Below, piece by piece: positions 1 through 5,564 of a stretch of 6,634 bases of DNA. Location of the stretch: NCBI GenBank assembly GCA_964639335.1, contig CAZXCJ010000044.1, positions 1 through 6,634 of the forward strand. Reading direction: 5' to 3'. Origin of the DNA: JAIOTH01 sp964639335. Its GTDB lineage: Bacteria > Patescibacteriota > Patescibacteriia > UBA1558 > S5-K13. How positions within the stretch are numbered: position 1 is the first letter of the stretch; every line of letters starts with the position of its first letter. The notes beneath the pieces are model-generated. The model was not told the DNA's origin, did no database searches, and worked only from the letters and a program-made list of their open reading frames with translations. Position numbers and translations under genes: made by a program.

Positions 1-48
1 CCTTATGAGGTGTTCTATAATATGACAGGTGTTGCACTTCAATGTTGA
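1..48 (+). CDS. C-terminal end of a probable IS30-family transposase (partial)
   Basis: The window opens in an open frame that reads PYEVFYNMTGVALQC and stops at TGA (46-48). The pattern TP(Y/N)EVF followed by a short VALQ-type ending is how many IS30-family DDE transposases finish, as I remember that family. The stop lies inside what looks like the terminal inverted repeat, also common for this family. Only 15 codons are visible, so no catalytic residue can be checked. The 5' part lies outside the window. It could instead be the tail of an unrelated gene; the call rests on the C-terminal motif and the flanking IS-like end. Confidence 0.5.
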   Translation, partial: PYEVFYNMTGVALQC

Positions 49-59
49 ATGTACCCCCC
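30..59 (+). mobile_element. Probable right end (terminal inverted repeat) of an IS30-like element
   Basis: The stretch beginning TGTTGCACTTCAATGTTGAA and ending in a run of C resembles the right terminus of IS30-family elements, which overlaps the transposase 3' end. The matching left end and the target duplication are outside the window, so the exact boundary (somewhere near 53-59) is inferred. The element ends only a few bases upstream of the rpmF promoter, so it sits at the edge of the housekeeping block without interrupting it. Confidence 0.45.
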
Positions 60-64
60 TCTCT

Positions 65-93
65 TTGACAAAAACCCTAAAATAGTATAAAAT
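65..93 (+). promoter_or_regulatory. Sigma70-type promoter for rpmF
   Basis: A perfect -35 TTGACA (65-70) is followed after 17 bp by TAAAAT (88-93), one mismatch from TATAAT; TATAAA at 86-91 is an alternative -10 with a 15-bp spacer. Transcription would start near 100, giving rpmF an AT-rich leader of about 115 nt. It lies immediately downstream of the IS end. Confidence 0.7.
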
Positions 94-148
94 CTCCTTA
101 TAATCAATTACCAATCTTCAATTATTAATTTACAATTGATGTTTTGAA

Positions 149-208
149 AATTTAAAATTGATACAATATTTCCTTTAATTTAAAATTAAAAATTTAAAAT
201 TTAAAATT
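149..208 (+). repeat. AT-only repeats in the rpmF leader (AATTTAAAATT x4)
   Basis: The 11-mer AATTTAAAATT occurs at 149-159, 177-187, 191-201 and 198-208, the last two overlapping. It makes the leader nearly free of G and C and therefore weakly structured. A related run recurs near 5857-5870. No ribosome binding site is present before the ATG at 217. This could be low-complexity filler or an unstructured ribosome-loading region. Confidence 0.6.
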
Positions 209-216
209 CAACCAAC

Positions 217-480
217 ATGTCCGTACCTAAAAAACATAAAACCTCCTCCGCCAGAAACAGAGGCCGTTCTCATCGGGCCTTGAAAAAAAAGCAAACCATT
301 GAATGTCCTAAATGCAAAAAACCCATGCTGCCTCATAGAGTTTGCAAAAATTGTGGTTACTATAATGGCGAAGAAGTTATCAAGATTAAAACAAAACTAG
401 ATAAGAAAAAATCTAAAAAAGAGGAAAAAAAGGAATCTCGCGACAACGCTCGAAACAAAAAGAAAGAGGCAAAGCAATAA
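217..480 (+). CDS. rpmF: Large ribosomal subunit protein bL32, with extended basic tail
   Basis: bL32 is a small structural protein of the 50S subunit near the peptidyl-transferase exit region. The N-terminus MSVPKKHKTSSARNRGRSHRA is the typical L32 opening, followed by a zinc ribbon with cysteines C30, C33, C43 and C46 (CPKC...CKNC). This is therefore the zinc-binding form. Usual length is about 57-60 residues; this one has 87 because of a Lys/Glu-rich tail from about residue 58. The start is fixed by the conserved MxVPKK motif. No Shine-Dalgarno is seen before it. It has its own promoter at 65-93 and an intrinsic terminator overlapping the stop, so it is probably largely monocistronic with some readthrough into nusB. 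In many bacteria rpmF heads a fatty-acid gene cluster; here nusB follows directly. Confidence 0.95.
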   Translation: MSVPKKHKTSSARNRGRSHRALKKKQTIECPKCKKPMLPHRVCKNCGYYNGEEVIKIKTKLDKKKSKKEEKKESRDNARNKKKEAKQ

Positions 481-498
481 AGCTCTGCTTCTTTTTTT
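463..498 (+). terminator. Intrinsic terminator overlapping the rpmF stop codon
   Basis: Positions 463-475 pair with 482-494 in a 13-position stem (one A-C mismatch at 472/485, one G-U) around the loop AATAAA, and a T run continues to 498. The rpmF stop codon (478-480) lies inside the loop, so the last coding codons form the 5' arm. Confidence 0.75.
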
Positions 499-540
499 GC
501 TTAAAAATAACTTTCAACTTTCAATCTTCAACTAAATTAT

Positions 541-999
541 ATGCAAAAAAGACATATGGCTAGAATAATAATATTACAAACCCTGTTTGCTTGGGATTTT
601 AATGGAACTCAAGAAAACCCTGAGCATATATTAGAATATATTAAAAAAGAATTTACCCCATCTACTGATGAAGAAGATTTTGCAATGACTTCATTGAAGG
701 GAATTATTAAAAATTTTAAAGAATTAAATAATTTAATAACCAAATATGCTCCTGAGTGGCCATTAAAACAAATAAATATTGTTGATAGAAATGTTTTAAG
801 AATTGGCATCTATGAACTAAAATATAATAATAATATTCCTCCCAAAGTAGCTATTAATGAAGCTATAGAGCTAGCCAAGAACTATGGAGGCGACAATAGT
901 AGTAAGTTTGTAAACGGAGTTTTGGGCACAATATATAAAGAAATCACCGGTGAAGATTTTATTATAAAAAACATTAAGGATGATGAAAATGCAAAATAA
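541..999 (+). CDS. nusB: Transcription antitermination protein NusB
   Basis: NusB binds boxA RNA together with S10 (NusE) and supports antitermination and processing of rRNA transcripts. The all-helical fold is recognisable from the N-terminal ARIIILQTLFAWDF (residues 7-20), from WPLKQINIVDRNVLRIGIYEL (73-93), and from the signature PPKVAINEAIELAKNYGG...SSKFVNGVLGTIYKE (100-134). At 152 residues it is slightly longer than the E. coli protein, with a charged extension after residue 138. The first ATG (541) is used here; an in-frame ATG at 556 (M6) is also possible. No Shine-Dalgarno and no convincing promoter are seen in the 42 bases after the rpmF terminator, so transcription may come partly by readthrough. 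Confidence 0.95.
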   Translation: MQKRHMARIIILQTLFAWDFNGTQENPEHILEYIKKEFTPSTDEEDFAMTSLKGIIKNFKELNNLITKYAPEWPLKQINIVDRNVLRIGIYELKYNNNIPPKVAINEAIELAKNYGGDNSSKFVNGVLGTIYKEITGEDFIIKNIKDDENAK

Positions 1000-1008
1000 T
1001 GCTATACT
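1000..1008 (+). promoter_or_regulatory. Candidate extended -10 promoter for rnc
   Basis: Directly after the nusB stop, TGCTATACT has the extended -10 form TG-N-TATACT, one mismatch from TATAAT. The -35 region (about 980-985) lies in nusB and is poor, as can happen with extended -10 promoters. It would give a leader of about 120 nt containing both hairpins upstream of rnc. Confidence 0.4.
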
Positions 1009-1032
1009 ATAAAAGCAATCTGAGCTTATAAA

Positions 1033-1078
1033 TTTATCCGAATGACTCTAATATAATAATTCGGGGCATTCGGATAAA
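1033..1078 (+). promoter_or_regulatory. Hairpin 1 in the rnc leader
   Basis: TTTATCCGAATG (1033-1044) and CATTCGGATAAA (1067-1078) form a perfect 12-bp inverted repeat with a 22-nt loop. No T tract follows, so it is not a standard intrinsic terminator. Its place upstream of the RNase III gene makes an autoregulatory processing site possible. Confidence 0.6.
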
Positions 1079-1095
1079 ATTCAGGGCATACGGAT
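1058..1095 (+). repeat. Two tandem 18-nt repeats, period 20 bp
   Basis: Positions 1058-1075 and 1078-1095 share AATTC(G/A)GGGCAT(T/A)CGGAT with two differences in 18. The first copy provides the 3' arm of hairpin 1. The second could compete for pairing with the 5' arm at 1033-1044, although less perfectly. The function is unknown. Confidence 0.6.
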
Positions 1096-1139
1096 TGTTT
1101 TAATAATTTATTATTATTACTCAATAATATTAAAACAAT
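1094..1139 (+). promoter_or_regulatory. Hairpin 2, ending one base before the rnc start codon
   Basis: ATTGTTTTAATA (1094-1105) and TATTAAAACAAT (1128-1139) are perfect 12-bp inverted complements with a 22-nt loop. The 3' arm ends immediately before the ATG at 1140, so folding would hold the ribosome-loading zone in a helix. Most pairs are A-T, so the stem is weak per base and may act conditionally. Confidence 0.6.
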
Positions 1140-1856
1140 ATGTTAAACAAAATACACCCTAAAGAAAACAAAATTTCTCAATTCGCGAAAAAAATAAACA
1201 TTAATTTCAATAATCTGGACCTCTTAAAACAGGCCTTTGTGCATAGGTCTTTTTTAAATGAGCATCCTAATTTTAAATTAAAGAATAACGAAAGATTGGA
1301 ATTTTTAGGAGATGCTGTTTTAGAGCTCATCTCCACGGAATTTTTATTCAATAAATTTCCAGAAAGACCAGAGGGTGATTTAACAAATATCCGCGCCAGT
1401 TTGGTTGACTCCAAAAGTCTTACCAATACAGCAGAAATACTGAATATTGAAAAATACTTATTTTTAAGTCATGGGGAATCTAAGGAAAAAAATACTAAAG
1501 CTCGCAAATACATCTTGGCTAATTGCATAGAGGCCATAATTGGAGCCATATATTTAGACCAAGGATATAAAAAAACTGAAAAATTTATTAAAAAATATAT
1601 ATTATCTCGAACCCAAAAGATAGTAGAAAATGAATTATATTTAGATCCTAAAACTAAATTTCAAGAAAAATCTCAAGAATTATATAATATTACCCCCTAT
1701 TATAAATTAATCAATGAAAAAGGGCCTGACCATAAAAAAACATTCACTGTTGGTTTATATATAGAAAAGAAATTGATTAGTAGGGCTGTGGGCAGTTCTA
1801 AACAAGAAGCTGAAGTTAATGCTGCTCTGACGGGTTTAAAAAATGAAAACTGGTAG
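1140..1856 (+). CDS. rnc: Ribonuclease III
   Basis: RNase III cleaves double-stranded RNA, maturing rRNA precursors and some mRNAs. The catalytic domain (about residues 10-160) holds the signature NERLEFLGDAVLELIS (50-65); E54 and D58 match E. coli E41 and D45. The second metal-site segment is ANCIEAIIGAIYLDQG (127-142), with E131 matching E117 and Asn128 where E. coli has D114. A C-terminal double-stranded-RNA-binding domain follows (about 169-236): DPKTKFQEKSQE, then GPDHKKTFTVGL and GSSKQEAEVNAAL. At 238 residues it has full family length. The start is the only reasonable upstream ATG and has no Shine-Dalgarno. Two 12-bp hairpins precede it. In many bacteria rnc lies directly before smc, as here. 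Confidence 0.96.
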   Translation: MLNKIHPKENKISQFAKKININFNNLDLLKQAFVHRSFLNEHPNFKLKNNERLEFLGDAVLELISTEFLFNKFPERPEGDLTNIRASLVDSKSLTNTAEILNIEKYLFLSHGESKEKNTKARKYILANCIEAIIGAIYLDQGYKKTEKFIKKYILSRTQKIVENELYLDPKTKFQEKSQELYNITPYYKLINEKGPDHKKTFTVGLYIEKKLISRAVGSSKQEAEVNAALTGLKNENW

Positions 1857-1868
1857 TGCGATGCCAAT

Positions 1869-1889
1869 ACCTGCCTGCCGCAGGTAGGT
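1869..1889 (+). repeat. GC-rich palindrome, CCTG/CAGG type, after rnc
   Basis: ACCTGCCTG pairs with CAGGTAGGT around the loop CCG (9 pairs, one G-T). It stands out as GC-rich in an AT-rich gap 13 bases after the rnc stop. The same skeleton (A-CCTG-CCTG-loop-CAGG-T-AGG) recurs with single-base insertions at 5571-5593, which suggests a dispersed short palindrome family. No T tract follows, so a role as rnc terminator is not supported. Confidence 0.6.
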
Positions 1890-1944
1890 GCTAATGCATA
1901 CTAATTATACTAATCCAAAAATAATGATTTTATTAGCATTATTC

Positions 1945-1961
1945 ATCGAGCCCAGCTCGAT
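1945..1961 (+). repeat. Short perfect hairpin in the rnc-smc gap
   Basis: ATCGAGC (1945-1951) and GCTCGAT (1955-1961) form a 7-bp stem with loop CCA, followed by TTGTATAAT. The lack of a T tract argues against a strong terminator. It lies between the two arrays of the 9-bp motif, at the tip of the possible larger stem. Confidence 0.5.
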
Positions 1962-1964
1962 TTG

Positions 1965-1983
1965 TATAATCTATTCGTATAAT
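1965..1983 (+). promoter_or_regulatory. Candidate -10 hexamers for smc
   Basis: Two perfect TATAAT hexamers (1965-1970 and 1978-1983) lie 32-50 bp before the smc start, but neither has a good TTGACA at the usual distance; the best for the first is TTCATC at 1942-1947. The second lies within the 9-bp repeat array, so the hexamers may simply reflect the repeat. Confidence 0.3.
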
Positions 1984-2014
1984 TAGTACAATTCGTATAT
2001 TAGTATCGACAAAT

Positions 2015-4618
2015 ATGTTTTTAAAAAAAATTGAAATCAATGGTTTTAAATCATTTGCCAGCAAAACGGAATTACAATTTGATCAAAACCTAACTGCCAT
2101 AGTCGGTCCTAATGGTTCTGGAAAATCTAATATTGCTGATGCAATTCGTTGGGCCACGGGTGAGCAAAGTCAAAAACTTCTTCGCACTAAAAAAGCTGAA
2201 GAAGTTATTTTTGCTGGCTCAGATCGAAAAAATCGCCTAGGCATGGCCGAGATTAATCTTTATATAGATAATTCTCGAGGAAAAATACCAATTGATTTCA
2301 AAGAAGTGGTCATTACCAGAAGAGTTTATAGAACCGGAGAGAGTGAATATATAATTAATAAATCTAAAGTTAGATTAACAGATATTCAATTACTTTTAGC
2401 TCAAGCTAGCTTTGGACAGCATAATTATTCTATCATCGGTCAAGGAATGATTGATTCTATTTTAACCCAATCATCAGAAAGTCGAAAAAGTTTTTTTGAT
2501 GAAGCAACTGGCGTCAAGGTTTATCAAATCAAAAAAGAAAAAGCCCAACACAAATATTCTAATACCCAAAATAATTTACAACAAAGCAAGGCCATTATAA
2601 AAGAAATTTCACCGCGTTTAAAATATTTAACTAGACAAATTAATAAATTAGCTAAGCGACAAACTATTAAAAAACAATTAATCAGCTTACAAAATGATTA
2701 TTATGGATTTTTAATTTCCGAAATTAACCAAAAAATTAAAGATACTGAGGAAAAATTACAAAATAAGAATAAACATAAGGATGATTTAGGGGAAAAAATG
2801 AAAAAAATTCAAGACAAACTGTATGCCGAAGAAAATAAAAATTCTTATTCTAACGAATTTAATAAAATCCAAGCTGAATACAATGATTTAGTTAATCAAA
2901 AAAATAAATTAACTCATGATAAAATTGTTTATCAGGGAAAATTAGATTTAGAACTTTCCAGCTCAGGAAGCAATATTAACTGGATTACAAATCAAAAAAA
3001 TGAACTGGAAGAAGAATATGATAATAACCAAGAAGAGCTAAAAAAAATAAAAGAAAAATTGATAGATATTCAGCAAGATTTAAGTATTCAAACCGAAAAA
3101 CAAGATGAATTCTTAAAAAAAATTAAAAATATCCAAGAACAACTAAAAAAGCAGATTAAGTCCACGGGTCCAGACTTAGAATCTGATAATTTAAAACTTA
3201 AAATCAAAAAACTTAATTCTAGTATCAAAAAATTAATAGAAAATATTGATGAAATAGACAAAAAGGAACTAAAAAAAGAGATCTATTTTATTGGCAAAGA
3301 AATAGAATATTTGGATAAAGAAATCAATAAAGAACAAAATGATAATGATTATCAAGAATTACAAAATAAATTTCAAAAATATTTAATAACCAAAGATTCT
3401 TATGTTAATGAAATATATGAATTAAAAAATAAAAAGAATCTTTTGGAAGATAAAATTAAAAATATAGAAAAAAAACAAATTGATATAGAAAATAAATTAG
3501 AAAAATTCAAATTAGAGATAAAAATGTCCACTTCTACAGATAAATCTGAAACTCAGAAAGAGATAAACAAAATGATTGAAAATTTAGACGAAAAAATTAA
3601 AAATACTGACCAAAAAATTTCTCTAGTCAAAGAAAAAATAGATGATTTAGATAAAAAAAATGAAGAGGGAAGAAAAAACTTATTTCAAATGCAAAGAGAA
3701 TCACGAGAAATACAAAATAACCTCAATCAAATTAATTCTGAAATTCAAAATATCAATATTGAATTAGCCAAGCAACAAGTTCACTCTGAAGATTTAGAAA
3801 GAGAAATTGAATACGAAGAAATTAAAAAAGAAAAATTAAATTTTCGAATAGAGAATTTAGAAAAAAATGAGGCATTTAATAAAATTAATAAGCTTAAAAG
3901 ACAATTAAGCCAAATCGGTGGAATAGAAGACGACATTGAGGATGAACACCAAGAAGTAAAAGATAAATTTGAATTTTTAGAAAAGCAGATTGGAGATTTA
4001 GAACGGGCTTCAAAAAATTTAAAGGAGATAATCGACGATTTAAATAAAAAAATAGAAGAAAGATTCTATTCCAACTTCAAAAAAATTAATGAAACTTTTA
4101 ACAAATATTTTCAAACATTATTTAATGGCGGACATGGCAATTTAACTATTAAAAAAGAAAGTGTAGAGAAAAAAGAGTGTGAAGATTCTGAAAATATAGA
4201 AAATGAGGAAAAAAATCTGGAAGAAGAAACTAATAAAACTTATAAGGGCCGAGCAGAAAAAATTAGTGATATTATAATTTCAGTCAAATTACCCGGCAAA
4301 AAACAAACAAATATGACCTATCTCTCTGGCGGAGAAAAAGCTCTTACTTCTATAGCTTTAATTTGCTCTATTATATACAATAATCCCTCTCCTTTCGTTG
4401 TTTTAGATGAAGTGGATGCCGCTTTAGATGAGGCCAATTCTGAAAGATTTGCAGAAATAATAGAAAACCTAAAAGGTAAAACTCAATTCATTTGTATAAC
4501 TCATAATCGAGCCACTATGTATAAAGCCGACACTCTTTATGGAGTAACTATGGACAACGACAGCGTTTCTAAACTTCTTTCTTTAAACTTTAAAGAAGCT
4601 CAAAAATATACCGATTAA
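2015..4618 (+). CDS. smc: SMC-family chromosome-structuring ATPase, short and apparently hingeless
   Basis: SMC ATPases compact and segregate chromosomes together with ScpA/ScpB. The N-head has Walker A GPNGSGKSN (31-39), the Q-loop region IGQGMIDSIL (141-150) and FFDEATGV (160-167). Long charged coiled coil fills about 172-630. The C-head has the typical KFEFLEKQIGDLERASKNL (651-669), the ABC signature YLSGGEKAL (769-777), Walker B FVVLDEVDAALDE (794-806, catalytic E799) and ITHNRATMYKADTLYGVTM (828-846). Canonical bacterial SMCs have about 1,150-1,200 residues with a globular hinge of about 150 residues mid-way. Here there are 867 and no hinge-like segment. There is also no CXXC zinc hook; the only cysteines are at 722, 784 and 827. 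Helix breakers at 383-392 (STGPDLESDN) may form the turn. An acidic insert (about 713-748) interrupts the C-head. It is classed as SMC, not Rad50, from the head sequences and its place after rnc. Confidence 0.93.
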   Translation: MFLKKIEINGFKSFASKTELQFDQNLTAIVGPNGSGKSNIADAIRWATGEQSQKLLRTKKAEEVIFAGSDRKNRLGMAEINLYIDNSRGKIPIDFKEVVITRRVYRTGESEYIINKSKVRLTDIQLLLAQASFGQHNYSIIGQGMIDSILTQSSESRKSFFDEATGVKVYQIKKEKAQHKYSNTQNNLQQSKAIIKEISPRLKYLTRQINKLAKRQTIKKQLISLQNDYYGFLISEINQKIKDTEEKLQNKNKHKDDLGEKMKKIQDKLYAEENKNSYSNEFNKIQAEYNDLVNQKNKLTHDKIVYQGKLDLELSSSGSNINWITNQKNELEEEYDNNQEELKKIKEKLIDIQQDLSIQTEKQDEFLKKIKNIQEQLKKQIKSTGPDLESDNLKLKIKKLNSSIKKLIENIDEIDKKELKKEIYFIGKEIEYLDKEINKEQNDNDYQELQNKFQKYLITKDSYVNEIYELKNKKNLLEDKIKNIEKKQIDIENKLEKFKLEIKMSTSTDKSETQKEINKMIENLDEKIKNTDQKISLVKEKIDDLDKKNEEGRKNLFQMQRESREIQNNLNQINSEIQNINIELAKQQVHSEDLEREIEYEEIKKEKLNFRIENLEKNEAFNKINKLKRQLSQIGGIEDDIEDEHQEVKDKFEFLEKQIGDLERASKNLKEIIDDLNKKIEERFYSNFKKINETFNKYFQTLFNGGHGNLTIKKESVEKKECEDSENIENEEKNLEEETNKTYKGRAEKISDIIISVKLPGKKQTNMTYLSGGEKALTSIALICSIIYNNPSPFVVLDEVDAALDEANSERFAEIIENLKGKTQFICITHNRATMYKADTLYGVTMDNDSVSKLLSLNFKEAQKYTD

Positions 4619-4659
4619 TCCCATTTGATAAATTATCTTATAAACTTACGGAATTAATA

Positions 4660-4688
4660 TTGACAAAGTTCAACAAAAACCCTATTAT
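4660..4688 (+). promoter_or_regulatory. Sigma70-type promoter for rpsP
   Basis: A perfect TTGACA (4660-4665) is followed after 17 bp by TATTAT (4683-4688), one mismatch from TATAAT. The start would be near 4695, giving a leader of about 43 nt with no Shine-Dalgarno. It shares the 11-mer CAAAAACCCTA (4674-4684) with the rpmF promoter (69-79). Confidence 0.75.
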
Positions 4689-4737
4689 ATAAAAACGAAA
4701 CGTCATTACGCTTTTTTTATTATTAAAAATTTATAAA

Positions 4738-5535
4738 ATGTTAACTATTAGATTTAAAAGAGTCGGAAGAAAAAAAATTCCTATCTATAGAATAGTTTTA
4801 ATGGAAAAATATAAAGATCCTTGGGCTGATTATAAGGAAAAGCTCGGATTTTATAATCCCAAAACTAAAGAAATAGAACTAAATGCCGAAAGAATAAAAT
4901 ACTGGATATCAGTGGGGGCCCAGCCTTCTAATACTGTCCATAATTTATTGGTCAAACAAGGAGTAATTGAAGATGAAAAGAGAAAATCCGTTAAAATTAG
5001 TAAAAAAAGATTAGCTCGAGAAGAAAAGAAAAAAGAAGCCACAAAAGAAGAAAATAAACCCAAGGAATCAAAAACTGATAAGGATATTCCTGAAGAAAAA
5101 ATAGAAAGCAAAGAAGAAGTAAAACCCGCAGAATCCTCAAAAAAAGAATCTAAAATTGAGGAACCTAAGGCCGAGGAGTCAAAAACCAAAGAGCTTAAAA
5201 GTGAGAAACCTAAAACCGATAAACCTGAAGCTGAAGAAAAAAAGGGAAAAATTAAAGATGAAGATGCTCAGGATAAAAAAACCCCGGACAAAAAAAATGA
5301 AACGGAAAAGCCCCAGGAAGAAATAAAAGAAGAAAAAGATGAGGCGGAGTCTGGGGAACCAAAGAACAAAAAAATAGAAGATTTATCCGACGAAGCCTTG
5401 GCGAAGTCGGAACCCAAGAACAAAGAAACTAAGAAACCTAAGGATAAAGAACAGGAAAGCAAAAAAACAGGAGTTCAGGGAACCAAGGAAAAAGAGAAAG
5501 AAGAATCTGAAAAACCCAAAGAAGCTAAAAACTAA
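4738..5535 (+). CDS. rpsP: Small ribosomal subunit protein bS16 with a very long Lys/Glu-rich tail
   Basis: bS16 is a 30S assembly protein that binds 16S rRNA. Residues 1-80 are a normal S16: MLTIRFKRVGRKKIPIYRIV, GFYNPKTKEIELNAERIKYW (37-56) and SVGAQPSNTVHNLLVKQGV (58-76). Typical S16 has 75-115 residues. Here about 180 more follow, almost wholly K, E, P, S, D and T in imperfect repeats such as EEPKAEESKTKELKSEKPKT (141-160), which should be disordered. A palindromic DNA repeat (5386-5411) lies in this tail and encodes SDEALAKSE. The frame stays open throughout, so the tail is not an obvious sequencing artefact. In many bacteria rimM, trmD and rplS follow rpsP; here a tRNA and palindromes do. 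The gene has its own strong promoter; no clear terminator is seen after it. Confidence 0.93.
   Translation: MLTIRFKRVGRKKIPIYRIVLMEKYKDPWADYKEKLGFYNPKTKEIELNAERIKYWISVGAQPSNTVHNLLVKQGVIEDEKRKSVKISKKRLAREEKKKEATKEENKPKESKTDKDIPEEKIESKEEVKPAESSKKESKIEEPKAEESKTKELKSEKPKTDKPEAEEKKGKIKDEDAQDKKTPDKKNETEKPQEEIKEEKDEAESGEPKNKKIEDLSDEALAKSEPKNKETKKPKDKEQESKKTGVQGTKEKEKEESEKPKEAKN
5386..5411 (+). repeat. Palindromic repeat embedded in the rpsP tail
   Basis: TCCGAC (5386-5391) pairs with GTCGGA (5406-5411) and GCC with GGC around TT, leaving three unpaired positions per side. It is GC-rich compared with the surrounding purine-rich coding sequence and encodes SDEALAKSE in frame, unlike the K/E/P pattern of the tail. 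It looks like a dispersed palindrome that entered the gene and remained in frame. Confidence 0.55.
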
Positions 5536-5564
5536 TAATTCAAAATTCAACCATTAAAAATTCA

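Larger units (their letters stand above)
1888..2007 (+). repeat. Two facing arrays of a 9-bp motif ATT(A/C)GTAYN upstream of smc
   Basis: On the plus strand ATTCGTATA (1973-1981), ATTAGTACA (1982-1990), ATTCGTATA (1991-1999) and ATTAGTATC (1999-2007) run at 9-bp spacing; ATTAGCATT lies at 1932-1940. On the minus strand ATTAGTATA (1914-1906), ATTAGTATG (1905-1897) and a degenerate ATTAGCAC (1895-1888) do the same. The opposed arrays make a perfect 12-bp inverted repeat, 1899-1910 with 1977-1988. This may be a protein-binding array or a set of alternative RNA stems in the smc leader. No known motif is recognised. Confidence 0.6.

Noticed and set aside
16..21. TATAAT as an outward promoter from the IS end
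   Set aside because: The -35 position would lie outside the window and the hexamer is inside the transposase coding end; it cannot be judged.
609..1426. Minus-strand open frames opposite nusB (609-809) and rnc (1178-1426)
   Set aside because: They lie fully within well-supported genes and show no recognisable protein features.
4580..4606. Hairpin CTTTAAA/TTTAAAG near the smc end as a terminator
   Set aside because: It lies in the coding sequence and no T tract follows.
2015..4618. Rad50-like protein with zinc hook
   Set aside because: No CXXC is present; the head motifs and the place next to rnc fit SMC.
4851..5189. 112-codon open frame on the minus strand
   Set aside because: It mirrors the K/E-rich tail of rpsP and gives a Ser/Phe/Leu-rich translation typical of an antisense shadow.
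5268..5462. 64-codon open frame on the minus strand
   Set aside because: Also an antisense shadow of the rpsP tail; no start signals or family motif.
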